Shown here: positions 17,615 through 25,577 of the stretch, one piece after another
How positions within the stretch are numbered: the first letter of the stretch is position 1
Layout of the letters: each line of letters starts with the position of its first letter
Assembly (NCBI GenBank): GCA_965263165.1
Contig: OZ253584.1
Location: forward strand, 1,860,001-1,924,000
Direction of reading: 5' to 3'
Source: SAR202-VII-2 sp965263165
GTDB lineage: Bacteria > Chloroflexota > Dehalococcoidia > Lucifugimonadales > SAR202-VII-2
DNA length: 64,000 bases
Program-made: the position numbers and the translations under genes
The notes under the pieces: model-generated
Database searches by the model: none
Seen by the model: only the letters and a program-made list of their open reading frames with translations
What the model was told of the DNA's origin: nothing

Positions 17615-18550
17615 ATGCGTTTCGGATTCGCCTTGCCCTATTCCCTGGACATCGAAGGACTGTGCCGCTTCGCCCGCGCCGCCGACGAGTTGGGGTTCGA
17701 GTCGCTGTGGGCAGGCGACCATATTGCCATGCCGGAGGCTGCGCAAAGCCGGTATCCCTACACGGAGGACGGCTCCTTTCGGCCGGGGGTCACTCCCTTC
17801 CTCGAGGTGGTAACCCTTCTCAGCTACATCGCCGCGCACACGGAGCGCATCAAGTTGGGAACGTCGGTGCTCATCGCGCCGTACCGGCACCCGCTGTTTC
17901 AGGCGAAAGCCCTGGCAACTCTGGATGTCCTGACGGGCGGCAGGGCCATCTGCGGCGCGGGCGTGGGGTGGCTGAAGGAGGAGTTCGACGCCCTTGGGGC
18001 GTCCTTCGAGGACCGAGGCCCTCTGACCGATGAGACGCTGCAGATAACGAAGATGGTCTGGGCGGAGGAGCGCAGCAGCTTCCACGGCCGCTTCTTTAGC
18101 TTTGATGGGATTCTTTCCTACCCAAAGCCGGTGCAGAGGCCCCACATTCCCATCTGGGTGGGCGGGCACGCCAGGGGGTCCATTCGGCGCACCGTCGCCT
18201 ACGGTGACGCCTGGCATCCGACGCGGCAGACGCCGGAGTACGTGGCGTGCCTGCTGCCCTACCTGCGGGAGCAGGCGGAGGCGGCGGGCCGCGACGCCGG
18301 GGAGATAACCATCTCGCTGAAGCGGAGCATTCACTTCACCGACATCGGCGTTGCGGACGCCAGCGCCGTGCAGTCGCGGGGCGCCATCGTTGGGGCAACC
18401 CAGGACGTGATTGACGACATCCTGCGGTGCGAGGCGATGGGCATCCACCAGCTCACGTACGACCTCCGCACCGCCGACATCGCCGACTGCATTCGAACCA
18501 TCCGGCACTTCGCCGATGACGTCGTTCCCAGCGTCGGACGCGAGGGCTAG
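17615..18550 (+). CDS. LLM-class F420-dependent oxidoreductase
   Basis: Luciferase-like TIM-barrel oxidoreductase of 311 residues. Family features are MRFGFALPYSLDIEGL at the start, ARAADELGFESLWAGDHIA, the IKLGTSVLIAPYRHP strand, the GVGWLKEEFDALG motif and the IPIWVGGH segment. F420 is the usual cofactor, with FMN an alternative. Start taken at ATG 17615; a TTG two codons earlier is possible. It follows the molybdenum hydroxylase operon after an 80-nt gap and may work with it in degrading heterocycles (inference). Its TAG stop at 18548-18550 is inside the GCTAGG target duplicated by the IS481 insertion. Confidence 0.88.
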   Translation: MRFGFALPYSLDIEGLCRFARAADELGFESLWAGDHIAMPEAAQSRYPYTEDGSFRPGVTPFLEVVTLLSYIAAHTERIKLGTSVLIAPYRHPLFQAKALATLDVLTGGRAICGAGVGWLKEEFDALGASFEDRGPLTDETLQITKMVWAEERSSFHGRFFSFDGILSYPKPVQRPHIPIWVGGHARGSIRRTVAYGDAWHPTRQTPEYVACLLPYLREQAEAAGRDAGEITISLKRSIHFTDIGVADASAVQSRGAIVGATQDVIDDILRCEAMGIHQLTYDLRTADIADCIRTIRHFADDVVPSVGREG

Positions 18551-18551
18551 G

Positions 18552-19593
18552 TGTAGTTCCCATAGAGGTTGTTGACAGGTGGGGGGCCTCGCTGTTGCTG
18601 TTGTGTAACCAAAACCAGCAGCGACAGGAGGCCCTCATGGAACATCGTAACGCACGCTTGACCCCCGTGACTCGCGCTGAATTGGTCGAACAGGTGTTGT
18701 CCGGCTGGCCCCAGGCCGAAGTGGCCCGCTTGTTCCGCGTCTCCCGCGCGACCGTCGCCAAGTGGGTGCTGCGGTTCCGTGAAGGCGGGCCAGACGCGCT
18801 CCACGACCGCTCCAGCCGTCCCCTGCGCAGCCCCCGCCAAACCGGTCAGCTGCAGGAAGCAGCCATCTGCACTGCACGCCGCATGCTTGCCTGGGGGCCG
18901 CACCGCATCGGGTGGCGGTTGGGCATCGCCCGCTCCACCGTCTACGCCGTCCTGCGCCGCGCCGGACTCCACCGCCTCGCGTGGCTCCATCGCACCACAC
19001 GGGAGATCGTTCGCTACGAGCATGCCCGCCCCGGCGCGCTGGTTCACCTCGACATCAAGAAACTCGGCCGCATCCCGCAGGGTGGCGGCAAGCGCATCCT
19101 GCCCGGCTTCGCGGAGACCCGCAGTGGTCCTCAGCGCGGCCCCCGCCTCGGTTTCGACTTCCTCCACGTGGCCGTGGATGACCACTCCCGCTATGCCTAC
19201 GTCGAGGCCCTGCCGGACGAACGCGGCCCGACGGCCGCCGCCTTCCTTGTTCGAGCACTTGCCCACTTCGAGCGCTTGGGCATCGCCGCCGAGCGCATCC
19301 TGACTGACAATGGCGCCTGCTACGTGAGTCGCATCTTCACCGACACGGCGGCGGCTAGGAATATACGGGTGAAGCGCACGCGGCCTTTCCGGCCTCAGAC
19401 CAACGGCAAGGCGGAGGCGTTCAACAAGATCATGCAGGCCGAGTGGGCCTACCAGCGACCGTACTCCTCCAACCGCGAGCGGCTCAACGCGTTGCCTGGG
19501 TTCCTCGCGTATTACAATCACCGGCGTCCACACGGCGGCATCGGCGGGGCTACTCCCGCGTCCCGCCTGTCAACAACGTCCCTGGGAACTACA
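18552..19593 (+). mobile_element. IS481-family insertion sequence with GCTAGG target duplication
   Basis: A 1042-bp element. The left end TGTAGTTCCCATAGAGGTTG and the complement of the right end TGTAGTTCCCAGGGACGTTG form terminal inverted repeats of about 28 bp. It is flanked by identical 6-bp repeats GCTAGG at 18546-18551 and 19594-19599. This fits the NCTAGN target and 6-bp duplication known for Bordetella IS481. It encodes one DDE transposase. Intact ends, a perfect duplication and an open transposase frame suggest a recent insertion. Confidence 0.93.
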
Positions 19594-19674
19594 GCTAGGG
19601 GCCGCTCCTGGCCTGCCAGGGCGAAACCCACGTCAACACCGCAGCCACAGCAACGGTGGCGCCCGCCAGTATGA
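18637..19674 (+). CDS. IS481-family DDE transposase
   Basis: Transposase with an N-terminal helix-turn-helix (EVARLFRVSRATVAKWVLRF) and a second HTH before an rve integrase core. The catalytic triad is visible as D in HLDIKKLG, D in ILTDNGACY and E in NGKAEAFNKIMQAEW, with YNHRRPHGGIGG at the end, typical of IS481. ATG at 18637 has AGGAGG at 5 nt. There is no stop before the right end of the element. The frame runs through the right inverted repeat and ends 81 nt into flanking DNA, antisense to the MFS gene, so the last ~27 residues come from the host. Confidence 0.92.
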   Translation: MEHRNARLTPVTRAELVEQVLSGWPQAEVARLFRVSRATVAKWVLRFREGGPDALHDRSSRPLRSPRQTGQLQEAAICTARRMLAWGPHRIGWRLGIARSTVYAVLRRAGLHRLAWLHRTTREIVRYEHARPGALVHLDIKKLGRIPQGGGKRILPGFAETRSGPQRGPRLGFDFLHVAVDDHSRYAYVEALPDERGPTAAAFLVRALAHFERLGIAAERILTDNGACYVSRIFTDTAAARNIRVKRTRPFRPQTNGKAEAFNKIMQAEWAYQRPYSSNRERLNALPGFLAYYNHRRPHGGIGGATPASRLSTTSLGTTARGRSWPARAKPTSTPQPQQRWRPPV

Positions 19675-20815
19675 AGGTTGTATGGGTCCCGTACGCGTCC
19701 GCCACAAAGCCGCCGATCGCCGGCGCCAGTCCGGCAACGACCACCATGGCGGCGTAGACGAAGGATACCGTTATGGACCGGACAGACTCATCCACCACGT
19801 CCATCGCTGCGGCGATGATTATGGAGGCAAGAGAGAAGACGAACGCTCCGGAAACGACGAGAACGAGCACAAAGGGCCATCCCGCCGGAACGTAGTATAG
19901 GCTAGTGTAGCCGGCGGCAAGAATGGTCATGGTCGGAGCCAGCACTGCCTTCCTCCCGACTCGGTCGGAGAGGTAGCCCATGATGGGCTGGGTCCCGATA
20001 CCCGCCGCTTGCGCCAGCGACAAATACAGCCCCACCGTCAGGGAGGATAGGGCCAGGTCCTCCCTCAGGTAGATGGGCATGAACGTCACCAACACGCTCT
20101 GCCCACCGGCAAAGCCCCCCACGATCGCCATCAGGAGGAGCAAGCGGCGGTTGCGGAAAAGACCAATGGCGCCCGATAGGTATTCTCTCATCGAGAAGGA
20201 GGCGACCTTGGGCCGGGGCAGGGATCGAATGATGAGCCACACAGCCACCCCCACCATGACGGCGGGGATCACGCTTCCCTGGAGGACTGTTCTCCAGAAG
20301 AGGAAGGACAGCAGAGCGCCCGCCAACACAGGCCCCACAGCCTCGCCGATACTGGCGCCAGTGCCGTGCAGTGAAAGTGCGAATCCCCTGCGCTGGGCAA
20401 AGATGGTGGAGAGGGAGGCGATGGCCGCCGGATGCCAGAAGGAGATGGCGCCAACCATGACGCTGGTGGCCAGCAGCGCCCACCAGTAGTTGGTGGCAAA
20501 CCCAAGCAGAAGGGAAAATCCGCCGATGACGAACAGTGTCGCGGCAAGGATGATCTCTCGCCGGTGGGCGTAGCGGTCGGCGAGGAAGCCGGCCGGTATG
20601 TTGGCCGCGCCGCCGACGATGTTCTTGACCATGGACAGGACGCCCACCTGCACGTTGGTCAGCTCCAAGCCGGCCTTGATCTCCGGCAGCACAACGAAGA
20701 AGCCGGAATTGAAGACGTGCTTCACCGTGTGCCCAGCGACGGTGGTTGCCAGGAAGGCCAACCGCTGCCGGCCCGATAGCTCGTGGCCGCTCGCCTGCCC
20801 GGGGCCAGATGCCAT
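19595..20815 (-). CDS. MFS transporter
   Basis: Major facilitator superfamily protein of 406 residues with about 12 hydrophobic helices. The loop 2-3 motif region reads GFLADRYAHRREI, and the corresponding loop in the second half reads GYLSDRVGRKAVL. General style is near the fosmidomycin-resistance-type group, but the substrate cannot be assigned. ATG at 20815 is preceded by GGAG. The TAG stop (19595-19597) lies in the right copy of the IS481 target duplication. Before insertion, this stop and that of the LLM gene overlapped in one CTAG. The protein ends naturally in ARSGP, so the insertion did not truncate it. Confidence 0.85.
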   Translation of the reverse strand: MASGPGQASGHELSGRQRLAFLATTVAGHTVKHVFNSGFFVVLPEIKAGLELTNVQVGVLSMVKNIVGGAANIPAGFLADRYAHRREIILAATLFVIGGFSLLLGFATNYWWALLATSVMVGAISFWHPAAIASLSTIFAQRRGFALSLHGTGASIGEAVGPVLAGALLSFLFWRTVLQGSVIPAVMVGVAVWLIIRSLPRPKVASFSMREYLSGAIGLFRNRRLLLLMAIVGGFAGGQSVLVTFMPIYLREDLALSSLTVGLYLSLAQAAGIGTQPIMGYLSDRVGRKAVLAPTMTILAAGYTSLYYVPAGWPFVLVLVVSGAFVFSLASIIIAAAMDVVDESVRSITVSFVYAAMVVVAGLAPAIGGFVADAYGTHTTFILAGATVAVAAVLTWVSPWQARSGP

Positions 20816-21020
20816 GAAGCAGCTCCGTCCTTTGCCCCTTGGGGGGCGCTTGCTGGAACGTTGGGTGGCCTGAGCGCGCCGGGGCTCCCAGCAGGCCGGA
20901 AGCCTTCCTAATGATCCTGCCTAGCGGGTTGGGAGCGCGTCGCGATGCGCCGGCGTTCGCCGTTCCTGGGATATCGCTCGGCGTCAGAGGATGGTCTTGC
21001 CTGCGTCCCGCCGCGCCGCC

Positions 21021-22328
21021 CTAGGCGATCTTGCTCGGTAGCCAGGTGGCAATGCCCGGGAACGCTATGACAAGCGCGATGGCGATGATGTCCAGCACGA
21101 TGAACGGCAGGCTCGCTTTATAGAGGTCAGCCATCGTAGCCCTTGGCACCACCCCCTTGAGGGCGAATAGGACCAGCCCAAAGGGCGGGGTGATGGCGGC
21201 CACCGAGATGTTCATAAGGAATATGATCCAGAACCACACCGGGTCGAAGCCAAGGCCCTTCACGATGGGGAGCAGGATGGGAATGGCGACCAGCATGATG
21301 GAGAGCTGGTCTATGAAGAACCCCAGCATCATCACGGCAAGCTGAATGATGATGAGGAGAACGATGTCTGGGACGGGGAGTTCAGTGAGAACCCTGAGGA
21401 ACTCCCTGGTGGCCCCCGTAAGGGAGAGAAGCTGTCCCAGAGCCGTGGCGCCGGTGATGATGAGGAAGACCATGCCGGCGATGTAGAGGGTGCCCATCAG
21501 CGCCCGGCGGGTCACGGAGAAGCTGAGCTTCCTGTAGATTATTGCCACGATGAAGGCGCCGATGGCGCCTGTTGCCGCCGCCTCGCTGGGGGTGGTCACG
21601 CCGAAGATGATAAAACCCATCACCATGACGACGATGACGGCCAGGGGCGATATCTGGAGGAGGCCGCGGAACCGGGACCCCCAGGTGACATCCCCGGAGG
21701 AATAATGGGGGGCCAGGCTTGGATTCAGGCGCACCCGAGTGTAGATGTAGATGGCGTAGATGGTGGACATGAGGAGGCCGGGCAGGAGTCCACCGACGAG
21801 CAGGGCGGCAATGGACACCTCGGCAAGGCTGCCAAGCAGCACCGCCAAGGCGCTGGGAGGGATGATGGCGGCCAGCAGGCCCGCCGACATGATGGTTCCC
21901 AGGCTCAACTTCCGGTCGTAGCCGCGGCGTTCCATCTCGGGATGGAGCGTCGCGCCAATGAGCGCCGTGTCGGCCATGCCGGCGCCGCTGAGGGTGGCCA
22001 GGGCCGTGCCCGCGCCCAAGGCGACGAACAAGAGGCGGGCCCGCATTCTGCCGATCCAGCGGTCGAGAACGTCGATGGTTACTTCTATGACGCGGGACTG
22101 GAAGAGGACCTCGCCCATGAGGAAGAACATGGGGACGGCGATGAGGCTGAAACTCGCCACGGAGCGGTAGGCGCTTGCCGGCAGGAGGAGCCAGCCCTTG
22201 GTCCCGTCAACCCACCAGGCCAACCCCACGATGTTCAGCAACGCGAAGGCAAACGCCACGGGCATGCCCGTGGCGAAAAACACGAGCAGCATCGCGAAGA
22301 AGATGAGGAGAACGAAATACCATTCCAT
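21021..22328 (-). CDS. dctM: TRAP transporter large permease subunit
   Basis: DctM-type membrane subunit, 435 residues with about 12 hydrophobic segments. Family signatures include GAGTALATLSGAGMADTALIG, PPSALAVLLGSLAEVSI and AAITPPFGLVLFALKGV. It forms the ion-coupled translocation channel with DctQ. GGGAG lies 6 nt before the ATG. It is the last gene of the minus-strand order amidohydrolase, dctP, amidohydrolase, dctQ, dctM, which ties a solute uptake system to two hydrolases. Confidence 0.95.
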   Translation of the reverse strand: MEWYFVLLIFFAMLLVFFATGMPVAFAFALLNIVGLAWWVDGTKGWLLLPASAYRSVASFSLIAVPMFFLMGEVLFQSRVIEVTIDVLDRWIGRMRARLLFVALGAGTALATLSGAGMADTALIGATLHPEMERRGYDRKLSLGTIMSAGLLAAIIPPSALAVLLGSLAEVSIAALLVGGLLPGLLMSTIYAIYIYTRVRLNPSLAPHYSSGDVTWGSRFRGLLQISPLAVIVVMVMGFIIFGVTTPSEAAATGAIGAFIVAIIYRKLSFSVTRRALMGTLYIAGMVFLIITGATALGQLLSLTGATREFLRVLTELPVPDIVLLIIIQLAVMMLGFFIDQLSIMLVAIPILLPIVKGLGFDPVWFWIIFLMNISVAAITPPFGLVLFALKGVVPRATMADLYKASLPFIVLDIIAIALVIAFPGIATWLPSKIA

Positions 22329-22417
22329 CTATTGCTCCCTGCTTCCTGAAGCCCGGCTCCGGCGGGCGCAGGTAGGTTTGCCCAGGTCTAATGGTTTCGG
22401 TGTGCGGTAACGCGAGC

Positions 22418-22969
22418 CTACGCCAGGCCGCTGCTTGACGTCTGTTTGGGGTCTTCGTGGCGAAGAAAGGCTGTGAAGGAAGCGATCGCCATTCGCATTG
22501 CCTGGAGGCTGAGCATCAGGAAACCGAACGGAATGATCACCGTAACCGCTGCCTGGGGCACCTGGATGCCCCCCAGGATCTTGGACCCTCTTTCAAGGTG
22601 GTCCAGAAAGGCGAATAGGCTTTGCCAAGCGATGATGCCGCTTGCGATTGAGGCGGCAAACATGCCAGCCATGAACAGCAACTGACGGGGCGTCGGTTTG
22701 AGGAGTTCGATCACCGCGGTCATGCGGACGTGCCCCTCTCTCTTGAGGACGATGGGGGCCGCCAGGAACGTGGCGTACAGGAGGGCAAACTCCGTGATGT
22801 CCAGCCCCCAGGCGAGGGGGGCATCGAAGATGCGGCGCATCAGGACATCGTAGCTAATGAGGAGCGCCATGAACAGAATGAGGACCGCTCCGAAGACCGA
22901 CAACGCCACCATGAGCCTGTCGAACCACTCTCCGGCGACTTTTGCAGCCTGTTCTATGGTTTTTTGCAT
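22418..22969 (-). CDS. dctQ: TRAP transporter small permease subunit
   Basis: DctQ-type subunit of 183 residues with four hydrophobic helices (about 18-40, 52-70, 92-113, 135-158). The family pattern YDVLMRRIFDAPLAWGLDITEF is present. It partners with DctM and the DctP solute-binding protein. About 90 nt separate it from dctM and about 100 nt from the preceding amidohydrolase gene. Confidence 0.9.
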   Translation of the reverse strand: MQKTIEQAAKVAGEWFDRLMVALSVFGAVLILFMALLISYDVLMRRIFDAPLAWGLDITEFALLYATFLAAPIVLKREGHVRMTAVIELLKPTPRQLLFMAGMFAASIASGIIAWQSLFAFLDHLERGSKILGGIQVPQAAVTVIIPFGFLMLSLQAMRMAIASFTAFLRHEDPKQTSSSGLA

Positions 22970-23067
22970 GGTGAACGCTCGGGTGAGAATTTGCCACCGG
23001 ACCGGCTCGATGCCTCCGGGGCTTCCACCGCGCTACTCCGGCAGGGGGCTGTTCCCTCCCTATCGGG

Positions 23068-24168
23068 TTAGGCGGGAGTGACGCTGTAGAAGTCCTGGGC
23101 GTTGCGGTGGAGAATGGCCTCTTTCTCGTCGGAAGTGAGCTCCTCCATCTCTAGCAGCTCCTCGATTTCGCCCCGGACGCTTTCAAGGTTGACCTCGTGG
23201 GGGAAGTCGGAGGAGAAGATCCAGGCCTCGGCCCCCACGGTCTTCACGGCAAAGGGCAGGGCCGGCTCGTCGCCCTCAATGCCCACGCGGATCTGGCCGG
23301 CCTGAGCGAAGCGGGTCAGGTAGTCGCCAACGGTCTCGCCGTTCTGGAGTTGGATGAGCTCTCCCCTGGGGTCGAAGGGTGTGAAGCCGCTGTAGGAGCC
23401 GGAGAAGCGCTCCAGGGCGAGGAGGAACCAGGCGGCGCCGCCTTCCAGGAAGCCGACCTTGAGGCCGGGGAACTTGTCGAACACGCCGTTGAAGACCAGG
23501 CTGGCCATGCTGATCATGATGCCCATGGGGTGGCCGATGGCATGGATGGCCGGGAACACGTTGAGGGTGTTCATGCCCAGGTCGTGATGGGCGCCGCCGT
23601 GAACGCCTAGGGCGCAGCCCAAGCGGGCGGCCTCTTCATAGACGGGCCAGTATTCCTTGGAGCCCAGGTGCGTGCGCAGGCCGGTGGAGGGGAGCATGAT
23701 GCCGGACATGCCCAGCTGGGTGATGGCGCGGCGCATCTCCTCCACGGCGGCTTGGGGTTCCTGCATGGGGATCAGGGCCATCCCCTTGAAGCGGGAGTCC
23801 TTCTGGACATAGGCCTCGGCTAGCCAGTCGTTGTAGGCGGCGCAGGCCAGGATGGCAAAGTCGACGTCGACCATGCGACCGTAGCCAAGGGCGCCGGTGG
23901 GATAGACGACAGCCGCTTCGAGGCCGGCCTTTGCCATGAACTCGACCCAACCCTCGATGCCAGGGTCTTTAAAGACGCCGTTGGAGATACCGAAGGCGTC
24001 TGGGGGGTTGAACATGAGGCCGTGGTGAAGGTGGTCGAGCTGAGGGAACACCCCGAAGAGCCTGGCGATGTTGGACTCGCTAACGGGGTAGCGATAGTGC
24101 TTTTTCATCGCCTCGAAGTCTTCGAAAATGTGGCCGTCGCCGTCGATGGCCATCTCCAAGTCCGCCAT
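23068..24168 (-). CDS. Amidohydrolase_2 family metal-dependent hydrolase (TRAP operon, copy B)
   Basis: TIM-barrel amidohydrolase of the amidohydrolase_2 group, 366 residues, whose relatives are hydrolases and decarboxylases of cyclic carboxylates. The N-terminal metal motif reads DGDGHIFEDFEAM, the central His is in VHGGAHHDLGMNT, and the C-terminal Asp is in FSSDFPHEVNLESV. GGGAGG lies 4 nt before the ATG at 24168; the open frame upstream to 24303 runs through a palindrome and is rejected. It is closely similar along its length to the gene at 25578-26705, and the pair flanks dctP. Likely substrate: a carboxylate imported by the TRAP system (inference). Confidence 0.88.
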   Translation of the reverse strand: MADLEMAIDGDGHIFEDFEAMKKHYRYPVSESNIARLFGVFPQLDHLHHGLMFNPPDAFGISNGVFKDPGIEGWVEFMAKAGLEAAVVYPTGALGYGRMVDVDFAILACAAYNDWLAEAYVQKDSRFKGMALIPMQEPQAAVEEMRRAITQLGMSGIMLPSTGLRTHLGSKEYWPVYEEAARLGCALGVHGGAHHDLGMNTLNVFPAIHAIGHPMGIMISMASLVFNGVFDKFPGLKVGFLEGGAAWFLLALERFSGSYSGFTPFDPRGELIQLQNGETVGDYLTRFAQAGQIRVGIEGDEPALPFAVKTVGAEAWIFSSDFPHEVNLESVRGEIEELLEMEELTSDEKEAILHRNAQDFYSVTPA

Positions 24169-24268
24169 GTTCCCTCCCGCCTGAGTAGCGACGCGTCCGG
24201 TTGCGGTTACGTATACCCGATAGCGAAATGCGTTGTCAATAGCGCGCGGGCCTTGGGCCGCGCCAAGC

Positions 24269-24306
24269 GCAGTGCCCCTGTCCCACGCGTGGGACAGGGG
24301 CACTGC
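24269..24306. repeat. Perfect 38-nt palindrome between dctP and the downstream amidohydrolase
   Basis: Bases 24269-24287 are the exact complement of 24288-24306, centred on ACGCGT, with no loop mismatch. As RNA it would form a strong hairpin about 36 nt after the dctP stop and about 100 nt before the next start. There is no T-tract. In solute-binding-protein operons such hairpins often protect or attenuate the mRNA so that the binding protein is made in excess (inference). Confidence 0.85.
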
Positions 24307-24341
24307 TTCCTTGCTCCGGTTTCCCTCCGGTTTCCGGATGG

Positions 24342-25478
24342 CTAGCTGGGCCAGCCCTCCCGGGCCTTGGCGCAGGCCAAAGCGTCGGCCAACGGCTGGC
24401 CGTAGGTCGGGTCGGCGTCGACGAGGAACTGCTGGACGGTTTGGTTGTAGTAGACGTCCTTGAGGTTTTGAGCCTTGTCCGGGCCAATATCCACAAGCTG
24501 CATGCCGTTTTCGGCGAGCATGTCCAGGTAGCCTCCCACCTTGGATTGGGAGCCGTTCCGGTATATCAGGGTTGCCTGGTCGAGCGCCTCCATCACTGCG
24601 TCTTGGCGAGCCTCGGAGAGACTGTTCCAGAAGTCGAGGTTGGCCATGAGCGTGATGCCGCTGGCGCTGAAGGGCGGGCCATAGATGTAGCTGGCGACTT
24701 CGTAGAACTTGAAGTTCCAGGCGATGGCCTCCGGGGCGCCCATGGCCAGACCGTCAATGATGTCCTTCTGCAGCGCCGTGTAAACCTCCGTGATGGGCAG
24801 GTTCACCATGATGCCGCCGAAGTGGCTGTACATGGGTTCGAAGGATGCCGTGCCCCGAAGCTTCAAGCCCTCGAGGTTGGGAATGTCCTGTAGCTCCTTG
24901 GTGACGAACCGATACCCAAGGTCTGTGGGCAGGTAGCCGAGGAGTTTGACACCCACCCGGTCCTCGTAGGCGTCTTGCAAAATCCCGTAGGCGCCGCACT
25001 CCGTCCACACCTCCGGCGTGGCTGCCGCCAGGTCAATTGCTGAACCCAGAGTCGTGAAGTCGGAGTGATAGGCCGAGTGCGTGAAGAGCATGTCGAACAC
25101 GCCGTCTCTGACGGGAGCAACCTGTTCGAAAGCGTGGACGGCGTCAGGCCCGGTGGTGTTGACCGTGATGTTGCCCGAGATTTCCTGGATCAAGTCCCGG
25201 AAGGGGAAGTAGCCGTCGGGTACTGCGTCGACTGTCTCCGGCCAGGCCACGAGGAAGTCCACTTCTATCGGGTCTTCCTCAGGGGCCATCATGGCCTCGG
25301 TGGGGGCCATGGTAGGGGCCATCGTGGGGGCCATCGTTTCATCGGCCATCATAGCCTCGGTGGGCTCCATCATGGCGGTCGGCTGAGGCGTGGCGGTGGG
25401 ATCGGCGCCGCCGCATGCGGCCACAACGAGGGCGACCATGGCCGCAACTACTGCAAACAAAAGCTTCCTGCGCTTCAT
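24342..25478 (-). CDS. dctP: TRAP transporter solute-binding lipoprotein
   Basis: Extracytoplasmic DctP-type binding protein, 378 residues. A signal peptide ends in a lipobox VVAACGG with Cys at residue 22, so the mature protein is membrane-anchored. A low-complexity linker of repeated M-A-P-T units spans about residues 28-65. The DctP domain follows, with LKLRGTASFEPMYSHFGG, TEVYTALQKDIIDGLAMG and the later NGSQSKVGGYLDML. ATG at 25478 follows a G-rich ribosome site; an upstream frame start at 25517 would spoil the signal peptide. It lies between two amidohydrolase genes. Confidence 0.93.
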   Translation of the reverse strand: MKRRKLLFAVVAAMVALVVAACGGADPTATPQPTAMMEPTEAMMADETMAPTMAPTMAPTEAMMAPEEDPIEVDFLVAWPETVDAVPDGYFPFRDLIQEISGNITVNTTGPDAVHAFEQVAPVRDGVFDMLFTHSAYHSDFTTLGSAIDLAAATPEVWTECGAYGILQDAYEDRVGVKLLGYLPTDLGYRFVTKELQDIPNLEGLKLRGTASFEPMYSHFGGIMVNLPITEVYTALQKDIIDGLAMGAPEAIAWNFKFYEVASYIYGPPFSASGITLMANLDFWNSLSEARQDAVMEALDQATLIYRNGSQSKVGGYLDMLAENGMQLVDIGPDKAQNLKDVYYNQTVQQFLVDADPTYGQPLADALACAKAREGWPS

Positions 25479-25577
25479 CGAGAACCCCCTTAGGGTGAAA
25501 TTTAAACGACAGCCCACTCACCGTATGCGAGCCAACCGCCATCGACGGCCAGCCACCGTATGCCAGCCAACCGGCTG

